7,126 nt of DNA from Candidatus Sulfotelmatobacter sp. (GTDB lineage: Bacteria > Acidobacteriota > Terriglobia > Terriglobales > SbA1), in contig JASLEQ010000791.1 in NCBI GenBank assembly GCA_030151135.1, positions 1-7,126 of the forward strand, in the 5' to 3' direction. The first letter of the stretch is position 1. Each line of letters starts with the position of its first letter. Made by a program: the position numbers and the translations under genes. Below are positions 1 through 4,833 of the stretch, in pieces. The notes under the pieces are model-generated. The model was not told the origin of the DNA, made no database searches, and saw nothing but the letters and a program-made list of their open reading frames with translations.

Positions 1-733
1 TGATCGATCCCAGGGACTCCGGTTCGTCCATCTCGCCATCGCCCAGGAACGCCCAAACCTTGCCGCCCGTCGAAGTCTTGAGCCCGCGGTTCTCCAGATA
101 CTTGATGAACCGCGCGTGATAGATCGCCTGGATCGGCCCCAACCCCATCGAAACCGTCGGGAACTCCCAGAAATCCGGCATCAGCCAAGGATGCGGGTAC
201 GACGACAGTCCTCCGCCCGATTTCAGTTCCCGTCGGAAATTCTCCAGCTTCTCTTTGGAGAGCCGACCTTCCAGAAACGCCCGCGAATAAATCCCCGGCG
301 CGGCGTGTCCCTGGAAATAAACGATGTCGCGATCACCGGTCTCGGTCTGAGCCCGGAAGAAGTGATTGAACGCGACCTCATATAAGGTCGCGGCCGAAGC
401 GAACGTCGAGATATGTCCGCCAATTCCTTCCTGGATCTTGTTGGCCCGAACCACCATCGCCAGGGCATTCCACCGCACCAGACTCTTGATCCGGCGCTCC
501 ATCTCCTGGCTTCCCGGGAAAGGCGCCTGCTGCCGGGCAGGAATCGTATTTTGATAAGGGGTAGTGGCCGTGAAAGGCAGGTTGATGCCGGCCTCGCGCC
601 GCGCGTGTAAGGCTAACTGCTGCAACAAACGGCCGGCCCGGTCCGGGCCTCCGTGGGACAGAACGTAATCCAGGGAATCGACCCATTCCCGGGTTTCCAA
701 CACTTCTAGGCCGTTCGTTTCGCTTTGAGCCAC
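1..733 (-). CDS. aceE: Pyruvate dehydrogenase E1 component, homodimeric type (partial, N-terminal 244 residues)
   Basis: This is the thiamine-diphosphate-dependent E1 subunit of the pyruvate dehydrogenase complex, which decarboxylates pyruvate and acetylates the lipoyl groups of E2 in the cytoplasm. The frame reads collinearly with E. coli AceE. Recognisable blocks are NTIP (residues 62-65), [13 protein letters not shown] (78-90), GGHIS (105-109, His107), VYFQGH (138-143, His143), [34 protein letters not shown] and [10 protein letters not shown] (231-240), which opens the ThDP/Mg site. The two His match conserved active-site His of the family. About 640 residues lie beyond the left edge, judging from the usual length near 890. 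The start is GTG at 733-731: GGGGAG at 741-746 sits 7 bases upstream, and no homologous sequence lies before it. No frameshift is seen. The gene is transcribed away from the selenoprotein gene. Identification is very secure. Confidence 0.96.
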   Translation of the reverse strand, partial: MAQSETNGLEVLETREWVDSLDYVLSHGGPDRAGRLLQQLALHARREAGINLPFTATTPYQNTIPARQQAPFPGSQEMERRIKSLVRWNALAMVVRANKIQEGIGGHISTFASAATLYEVAFNHFFRAQTETGDRDIVYFQGHAAPGIYSRAFLEGRLSKEKLENFRRELKSGGGLSSYPHPWLMPDFWEFPTVSMGLGPIQAIYHARFIKYLENRGLKTSTGGKVWAFLGDGEMDEPESLGSI

Positions 734-768
734 TTCTACTCTCCCCATTGAGTGATGCGGAATACTCC

Positions 769-777
769 ATCATACCA
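769..777 (-). promoter_or_regulatory. Extended -10 promoter of aceE
   Basis: On the minus strand TGGTATGAT is an extended -10 element (TGn followed by TATGAT at 769-774). It would start RNA near 762 and give a leader of about 30 bases that contains the GGGGAG ribosome site of aceE. No convincing -35 hexamer stands 16-18 bases upstream, which is tolerable for an extended -10 promoter. The assignment is by pattern only. Confidence 0.45.
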
Positions 778-896
778 AGCGCGGCCCATTGCTGCGCCTA
801 CAGCCGCGACAAAAGTGGGCGACGGCTCTTTCGAGTTGCAAAAATCTGCATTCCCCACCTGCTCTGAAATTGTCATTCCCGAGACAAGAGACTGCG

Positions 897-928
897 GATA
901 GCACTCGGTTCCGATAGCACCCGGTTCG
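897..928. repeat. 16-base tandem duplication
   Basis: GATAGCACTCGGTTCC (897-912) is followed directly by GATAGCACCCGGTTCG (913-928). They match at 14 of 16 positions with no gap. The duplication lies just upstream of the palindrome at 935-954. No function can be assigned. Confidence 0.7.
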
Positions 929-934
929 TATCAG

Positions 935-954
935 GCCATCGCTTAAGCGATGGC
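935..954. repeat. Perfect 20-base palindrome
   Basis: GCCATCGCTTAAGCGATGGC is identical to its own reverse complement. It could be a symmetric protein-binding site, a small hairpin with an unavoidable tight turn, or one copy of a dispersed palindromic repeat. No U-run follows on either strand, so a terminator is unlikely. It is about 200 bases from both flanking genes. Confidence 0.75.
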
Positions 955-1109
955 GAAACTCTCGTTCAGCATCGTGGACCCTTTAGGCGCTGAGGTCACG
1001 ACTCGGTGCACTGCGTCCCCTGGGTACGCCGACCTCTTATGATGATTTTCATTCACTCAAATGTCTGAATAATTAAATGATTTATGACTAATTCCCTTGG
1101 CCCAGGCGA

Positions 1110-1115
1110 TAGAAT
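1110..1115 (+). promoter_or_regulatory. Possible -10 element of the selenoprotein peroxiredoxin gene
   Basis: TAGAAT differs from TATAAT at one position. It lies 17 bases before the ATG at 1133, which would give a leader of roughly 11 bases. There is no clear -35 element. If this is the promoter, the upstream TTG at 1097 cannot be the start. Weak evidence. Confidence 0.3.
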
Positions 1116-1132
1116 GTCGCCACCGAGAACTC

Positions 1133-1672
1133 ATGCTCCGCCTCCTGATCCTCGCGCTCGTCGTCGCCGCGGCACTCATCATTCTCATTCCCCGACTCAC
1201 CTCCCGGAACTCCACGCCCGCGACCGGCGCCACCGCCCCCGACTTCACCCTCCCCTCGCAAGACGGCACTCCCGTCAGCCTCAAAGACTTTCGCGGCAAA
1301 TGGGTCGTCCTCTACTTCTATCCCAAAGATCAGACCGCGGGTTGAACGAAAGAAGCCCACCAGTTTCAGGTGGACCAACCGAAATATGCCGAGCGCAATG
1401 CTGTCGTTCTTGGAGTCAGCCTCGATACCGTCGACTCCCATAAGGATTTCTGCGCGAAGGCCGGACTGAACTTCAAGCTCCTCTCCGACACTCAACAAGC
1501 CGTTACGAAAGCCTACGGCTCACTCACCAATCTCGCTGTGGTGAAGTTTGCTGCGCGTCACACCTTCCTCATCGATCCCCAGGGAAAAATCGCCAAGGCC
1601 TATACCACCGTGAACCCTGTAAGTCACAGCGAAGAGGTCCTCGCCGCCCTCGATCAACTTGAGAAGCCGTAA
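1133..1672 (+). CDS. Selenocysteine-containing peroxiredoxin, PrxQ/BCP family, membrane-anchored or exported
   Basis: Thiol/selenol peroxidase that reduces H2O2 or organic hydroperoxides. The single frame 1133-1672 (179 residues) is broken only by TGA at 1343-1345, codon 71. The protein reads through as FYPKDQTAG-U-TKEA, matching the PrxQ/BCP active site (YPKDxTPGCTKEA), so TGA replaces exactly the peroxidatic Cys. Domain blocks continue on both sides: APDFTLPSQDG (35-45), LKDFRGKWVVLYFYP (50-64), VVLGVSLD (91-98), SHKDFC (102-107), LLSD and HTFLIDPQGKI. Cys107 lies 36 residues after U71, the spacing of the alpha-3 resolving Cys in Xanthomonas/Xylella-type PrxQ; the alternative resolving Cys five residues after U is His76. 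Residues 2-20 are a hydrophobic segment, followed by a Ser/Thr-rich linker. ATG 1133 is chosen because it directly precedes this segment; TTG 1097 is an alternative. The ribosome site is weak. A sequencing error or pseudogene is possible but unlikely. Confidence 0.85.
1343..1345 (+). other. In-frame TGA, proposed selenocysteine codon
   Basis: This TGA is the only interruption in a peroxiredoxin frame that keeps family similarity before and after it. It occupies the invariant peroxidatic Cys position. Cys and Sec codons differ by one base, and elsewhere in the window TGA ends genes, so a genome-wide reassignment is not indicated. Confidence 0.83.
1357..1373 (+). promoter_or_regulatory. Bacterial SECIS-like hairpin downstream of the TGA
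   Basis: The RNA can fold as CCACC (1357-1361), loop AGUUUCA (1362-1368), GGUGG (1369-1373): five perfect base pairs starting 11 bases after the TGA. The second loop base is G (1363), 18 bases after the TGA. Bacterial SECIS elements are known to need a G within the first two loop positions, at roughly 16-37 bases from the UGA. The hairpin is inside the coding region, as expected for SelB-dependent insertion in bacteria. It is short, so energy and conservation should be tested. Confidence 0.7.
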
Positions 1673-1776
1673 CGCAGCTTCAGCGTCGTGACGCCTTGCA
1701 ATAATCGTGAACTGAAAATCCCAGGAGTTTCGTGACGCGCGCCCGCAGCTCTTTCAGTTATGTGAGAAAACTCGCC

Positions 1777-2745
1777 TCAGGCCGCTCGTTGAATCGCCAG
1801 CAACGTCAAATCATCCAACGCTGGCCCGTCGACGAATGAGCGCAGATCATCCAGGCATGCTGTGATCATCTCTGCAGGTTTTCGCGCTGCCTGCCGCATC
1901 AGATGCGCCACGCGGTCGATGCCATATTCATCATCCTCGCAACGCGATTCCGAGAGCCCATCCGTGTAAAGGAACATCATGTCTCCTTCATCCAGATGCA
2001 CTCGCGTCGCCGAGAAATCGAAATCGTGGAACATCCCCAGCGGCAGTCCCGTGGACTCAATGCGCAGCACGCCGCCCCCCCCAACGACGATCACAGGCAA
2101 ATGACCCGCATTGTGTATCTCTACTTCTCCGGTGGCCTTCGCTTGTCCGCATACTAATGTGGCGTATTGTCCAGCCAGCGCGCTCTCGCAGAAAACCCGG
2201 TTCGCCTGCGTCACCATCTGTCCGAGCGGCAGATTCATGCCGCTCAGGCTGCGGAAAAGTGCGTGCAGCTGCGCCATTAGCATCGAAGCAGCCACGCCCT
2301 TCCCGGAAACGTCGCCCAGAACAAAAAACAGCTGCCCATCCGACGGGATCAAGTCGCAGTAATCACCGCTCACCGCACCCACCGGAGCATAGTGGTAACT
2401 CGTCTCCCATCCTCCGGCGCGCAGGTTTGCTTCGGGCAGCAGATTGCGCTGCAACTGCGCAGCCAGGTCGAGATCGCGCTGCAGCGCCGCGCGTTCCGAA
2501 TCGTTCAGATGGTCAAGGCAGTAGCGAACCAAAGGATCCGAAAGCAGCCGACTCTGTTCGATCGTGTCATGACACTCCTCGCACAGGCCGTAGGTGCCAT
2601 CTGCCATCCGATCCAACGCTGCATCTACTTCGCGCAACAACGCGGCCAGTCCCGTCTTCTGCGGGGCCAGCGCCAGCGCCGTCTCCAGTCGCCGCTTCCT
2701 CTCCTCCAGTTGATTTTGCAAGAAAGCGACTTCCACCGTAGCCAT
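1777..2745 (-). CDS. DksA/TraR-like zinc finger fused to SpoIIE/PP2C-type serine phosphatase
   Basis: A 322-residue cytoplasmic protein, probably a Ser/Thr phosphatase of the RsbU/SpoIIE class, which act on phosphorylated anti-anti-sigma factors. The N-terminus (about 4-50) is helical and charged, like the DksA coiled coil. It is followed by GTYGLCEEC (50-58) and RYCLDH (74-79), so Cys55, Cys58, Cys76 and His79 form a likely zinc site. The phosphatase domain spans about 85-320: LAAQLQRNLLP (94-104), VSGDYCD (125-131), LGDVSGKG (143-150), LYTDGLSES (259-267) and DDLTLLAI (311-318). The Asp residues of these motifs are the family's metal ligands and all are present. ATG 2745 is chosen over TTG 2763 because GGGGAG (2752-2757) lies 6 bases before it. 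No anti-sigma or anti-anti-sigma gene is adjacent, so the target is unknown. It converges with the peroxiredoxin gene across about 100 bases. Confidence 0.9.
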   Translation of the reverse strand: MATVEVAFLQNQLEERKRRLETALALAPQKTGLAALLREVDAALDRMADGTYGLCEECHDTIEQSRLLSDPLVRYCLDHLNDSERAALQRDLDLAAQLQRNLLPEANLRAGGWETSYHYAPVGAVSGDYCDLIPSDGQLFFVLGDVSGKGVAASMLMAQLHALFRSLSGMNLPLGQMVTQANRVFCESALAGQYATLVCGQAKATGEVEIHNAGHLPVIVVGGGGVLRIESTGLPLGMFHDFDFSATRVHLDEGDMMFLYTDGLSESRCEDDEYGIDRVAHLMRQAARKPAEMITACLDDLRSFVDGPALDDLTLLAIQRAA

Positions 2746-2916
2746 GCCATTCTCCCCACGCAACGCTCTTTTGGATTTTGATGGCGCCGGCCGTGCTGAA
2801 GTCGCAATTTACCGAATCAGGTCAGAGAGGACGGGCCGGCAGATTGGCAGGAGCCAAGTGTGGAGCGGCTACGCGCCGGTTCGAAAGCCTTCGCCACATC
2901 TCATAGCAGGAGAAGC

Positions 2917-2943
2917 CGGGGGTGATCCCCGCTCTACTGCGGG
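2917..2943. repeat. Two overlapping, mutually exclusive hairpins at a stop codon
   Basis: CGGGG (2917-2921), loop GTGAT, CCCCG (2927-2931) can pair. So can CCCGC (2928-2932), loop TCTACT, GCGGG (2939-2943). They share bases 2928-2931 and cannot both form. The second loop holds the stop codon of the minus-strand exported-protein gene (2934-2936). No U-run follows on the minus strand, so neither is a standard intrinsic terminator. Confidence 0.45.
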
Positions 2944-3731
2944 CTCGCATAACAGGTAATTGCGTTGTACAGCAATTGTTCGTCATCGCCGCCAACGTTT
3001 TGGTACTCCGGCATGTTCGAGATGTATATCGCGGTATAGGAGGGCGAGTGAACGCCAGCAACGATTCCGGCATAATTGTCCGAATCCGCCACCGCTCCCG
3101 CGACGCTCAGGTTCCCTGTCCATGTCCCGCTCGCAGAAACTTGACTGGAGTTGTAACCACGGGACTGCCACGACGTGCCGTAGATCTTATGAAAGAGACA
3201 CGGTTCATAAAGCTTCATGAATTCATTCGAGATATTGACATTGCCGTATGTCAGGCTCGAGGAGAGACCAAACAAAGGCGCGAGCGCGCGATTGTCGACG
3301 CTTCCCCATTGAAACATCACGTAGGTGCCCAGTATCGGATGCCCCGCTTTGACGTATTTCCCAAGGGCCTCGACTTCTGACGGCGCGTATTGTTGAACCC
3401 CGCCGGCTGGATCGCTGAGTATCACGACGTCAGCCTTGGAGTTGACGAGATCCGCATATGTAAAATCTTGCCCAATAAGCGTGGTGTGGTCGATGGAAAC
3501 GGGAATCGTTCCGTAGCTGGACCAATTCGTGTTCAGGTCGGACCAAACCGGATTATCCCCCCAGGATTTCACAAAGATGGCGGTAATGGCGTTCGCTGGA
3601 GGTTGGGCCTTTGGCTCGATCACAGCGTTCTCCCCGCGCGAAATACGCGGAGGCGTCACCTCTTGAGCATAGATCGTGGCGCACGCAATGATCAGCGTCA
3701 GCAGGCCGATTCCGAACCGTTGGATTGACAT
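2934..3731 (-). CDS. Exported protein of unknown function, possible glutamine-amidotransferase-like fold
   Basis: A 265-residue protein I do not recognise by name. Residues 1-22 are a signal sequence: Arg5, a hydrophobic core GIGLLTLIIACA, and possible signal peptidase I cleavage after Ala22. IIAC (14-17) also satisfies a loose lipobox, so a lipoprotein anchored at Cys17 is possible. The mature part contains DVVILSDPAGG (101-111), then SEVEALGKYVKAGHPILGTY (118-137). This strand-loop-helix-strand order resembles ThuA/class I amidotransferase-like domains, but no Cys nucleophile is visible at the expected turn, so enzymatic activity is doubtful. The C-terminal third is rich in Ser, Thr, Asn, Tyr and Gly. 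Cys178 and Cys260 could form a disulfide outside the cytoplasm. ATG 3731 is supported by GAGGAG at 3739-3744, 7 bases upstream. It stands alone in its own transcription unit. Confidence 0.75.
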   Translation of the reverse strand: MSIQRFGIGLLTLIIACATIYAQEVTPPRISRGENAVIEPKAQPPANAITAIFVKSWGDNPVWSDLNTNWSSYGTIPVSIDHTTLIGQDFTYADLVNSKADVVILSDPAGGVQQYAPSEVEALGKYVKAGHPILGTYVMFQWGSVDNRALAPLFGLSSSLTYGNVNISNEFMKLYEPCLFHKIYGTSWQSRGYNSSQVSASGTWTGNLSVAGAVADSDNYAGIVAGVHSPSYTAIYISNMPEYQNVGGDDEQLLYNAITCYASPQ

Positions 3732-3768
3732 ATTCCCACTCCTCGCTGGAATTTCTGCAAACGCAGGC

Positions 3769-3796
3769 GTGACACTATACCGCGTATTTACCGCGG
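3769..3796 (-). promoter_or_regulatory. Possible promoter and operator of the exported-protein gene
   Basis: On the minus strand GGTATAGTG holds a -10-like TATAGT about 40 bases before the start codon. Directly upstream is an inverted repeat, CCGCG-TATTTAC-CGCGG in plus-strand orientation (3780-3796), which would fall between the -10 and -35 elements. That is a typical place for a repressor to bind. No good -35 is seen. Pattern-based only. Confidence 0.3.
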
Positions 3797-3941
3797 CTTA
3801 ATTGAATTTTCCAAGAATTTGAGTTCGACGAGTGACAGGTAGCGCGGACGAGGCCGCCCGGCCAAATAAAAGGCCCTGAGCGTCGATCAATGGCGCAGGC
3901 AAAACGGGAAGGAAGGCTAAGCCAATCGAACTTTTTGGAAA

Positions 3942-4018
3942 TGGTCGGGGCGATAGGATTTGAACCTACGACCCCCTGCGCCCAAGGCAGGTGCGCTACC
4001 AGGCTGCGCTACGCCCCG
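3942..4018 (-). tRNA. tRNA-Pro (anticodon UGG)
   Basis: The minus strand folds into a full cloverleaf of 77 bases including an encoded CCA. It has acceptor CGGGGCG/CGCCCCG, D-stem GCGC/GCGC with loop AGCCTGGTA, anticodon stem CCTGC/GCAGG with loop CTTGGGC, five-base variable region, T-stem GTAGG/CCTAT with loop TTCAAAT, and discriminator A. The loop places TGG at positions 34-36, which reads proline codons. All stems pair, with one G-U in the T-stem. Confidence 0.96.
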
Positions 4019-4029
4019 ACATGTCTTCG

Positions 4030-4061
4030 ATTATAAATGAGACCGCTCCGCTTCCTTCCAA
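4030..4061 (-). promoter_or_regulatory. Promoter of tRNA-Pro
   Basis: A perfect TATAAT is present on the minus strand at 4030-4035, 11 bases before the tRNA 5' end, so the primary transcript would have a leader of only about 5 bases. TTGGAA (4056-4061) is a possible -35, but its spacing of 20 bases is long. Confidence 0.65.
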
Positions 4062-4089
4062 CCCGGCAGAAAGCCGTTGGGTTAAGCGG

Positions 4090-4095
4090 TATAAT
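4090..4095 (+). promoter_or_regulatory. -10 element of the 2H-phosphoesterase gene, probably a leaderless transcript
   Basis: A perfect TATAAT ends 11 bases before the ATG at 4107. Transcription normally starts 6-8 bases after the -10, so the leader would be about 3-5 bases, with no room for a ribosome binding site. It lies back-to-back with the tRNA-Pro promoter, the two -10 boxes being 54 bases apart. No clear -35 was found. Confidence 0.5.
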
Positions 4096-4106
4096 CGGCT
4101 CCGGAT

Positions 4107-4652
4107 ATGCCGAGCCCGCGTTACGCGCTGGTAGCTTATGTCAGAAGCCCAGCCGGAGAATTCGTCGAGAACTTGCGCCGGGAATTGCATCCCGACCTTC
4201 CTCATCTTGCTGCTCATCTCAGCATCTTGCCGCCCCGCCCCTTGCTCGGTAGCGAAGGTGCTGCCGTCGAAGTGCTTGAGCGCCTCTGCGGCCAGGAAGA
4301 GCCTTTCGAAGTCACGCTCGGTCCCGTCGAAACCTTCGTTCCCGTCACGCCTACGATCTTCATTCGCATTGAAGCCGCTGCAAAGAAGATGTGCGAGCTG
4401 CATCAGAAGCTCAACATCGACGGCCTTCAATACTCTGAAGAGTGGCCCTACATCCCGCACCTTACCATCGCCAAGATGGGCGCCGAACAATTGGCCCGCA
4501 CCGCCCTCGAAACCGCCCGCCGGCGTTGGGAAAGCTATCCCGGAACTCGCCGCATCCTATTGGAAAACTTGACCTTTGTCCGCGAGCAGTCCCCAAATTG
4601 TTGGGTCGATATCGCTCCTGTCCGCCTTGGCCGCCGTCTGGTTTCCCGCTGA
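4107..4652 (+). CDS. 2H phosphoesterase, 2'-5' RNA ligase (LigT-like) family
   Basis: A 181-residue cytoplasmic protein with the two signature motifs of the 2H superfamily: HLS (37-39, within AAHLSILPPRP) and HLT (118-120, within YIPHLTIAKM). The two His act as acid/base in phosphodiester chemistry on RNA 2',3'-cyclic ends, 2'-5' linkages or small cyclic nucleotides. The substrate of this member cannot be told from sequence. Length and the N-terminal RYALVAYVRSPAGEFVENLRREL fit the family, which supports ATG 4107 although no Shine-Dalgarno sequence precedes it. The -10 box 11 bases upstream suggests leaderless translation. It is divergent from tRNA-Pro. An RNA-repair role is a tempting reading of that neighbourhood but is not shown by it. 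Confidence 0.85.
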   Translation: MPSPRYALVAYVRSPAGEFVENLRRELHPDLPHLAAHLSILPPRPLLGSEGAAVEVLERLCGQEEPFEVTLGPVETFVPVTPTIFIRIEAAAKKMCELHQKLNIDGLQYSEEWPYIPHLTIAKMGAEQLARTALETARRRWESYPGTRRILLENLTFVREQSPNCWVDIAPVRLGRRLVSR

Positions 4653-4723
4653 CCAGTCGTACTCAGCCGTGTGATTACTCTCACCAGTCGAACATGGCCC
4701 CAGGTACATGTCACTCCCGTGCG

Positions 4724-4752
4724 TTGAAAAGCCTCCCCTATGTCTGTAGATA
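4724..4752 (+). promoter_or_regulatory. Possible promoter of the UDP-glucose dehydrogenase homologue
   Basis: TTGAAA (4724-4729) and TAGATA (4747-4752) are separated by exactly 17 bases. The -35 is good but the -10 is poor (three of six positions). It would give a leader of about 75 bases. The rest of the interval 4653-4833 shows nothing else I can name. Confidence 0.3.
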
Positions 4753-4833
4753 AAGAGAAGGGCGAATCTCCGGATGCCGCGCTGAACGCCACGTCGTACG
4801 CGGGTTTCCGGCCACTCAAACGGGAGAGCCAAC

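Larger units (their letters stand above)
778..1109. other. Gene-less stretch between the divergent aceE and peroxiredoxin genes
   Basis: I see no credible coding frame here on either strand; the longer open frames lack ribosome sites and family motifs. The stretch contains a 16-base near-perfect tandem duplication (897-928) and a 20-base perfect palindrome (935-954). It ends in an AT-rich tail around 1036-1092, which probably carries upstream promoter sequence for the plus-strand gene. No RNA gene or riboswitch was recognised. Confidence 0.6.

Noticed and set aside
378..773. 131-residue minus-strand frame at the start of aceE
   Set aside because: It is a different frame over the AceE coding sequence, with Arg/Pro-rich composition typical of a shadow.
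1097..1132. TTG at 1097 as start of the peroxiredoxin
   Set aside because: It adds a polar, His- and Arg-containing stretch before the hydrophobic segment, has no ribosome site, and would precede the likely -10 box at 1110-1115.
1343..1345. Reading the TGA as a nonsense mutation or a pseudogene
   Set aside because: The frame is otherwise perfect, the stop sits exactly on the peroxidatic Cys codon, and a hairpin with SECIS features follows. Random decay would rarely give all three. A base-call error cannot be fully excluded.
1710..1759. Eight-base inverted repeat AACTGAAA/TTTCAGTT between the convergent genes as a terminator
   Set aside because: The loop would be 34 bases, the stem is short and AT-rich, and no U-run follows on either strand.
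3860..3875. GGCC-AAATAAAA-GGCC as a terminator of tRNA-Pro
   Set aside because: A four-pair stem with an eight-base loop and no following U-run is too weak.
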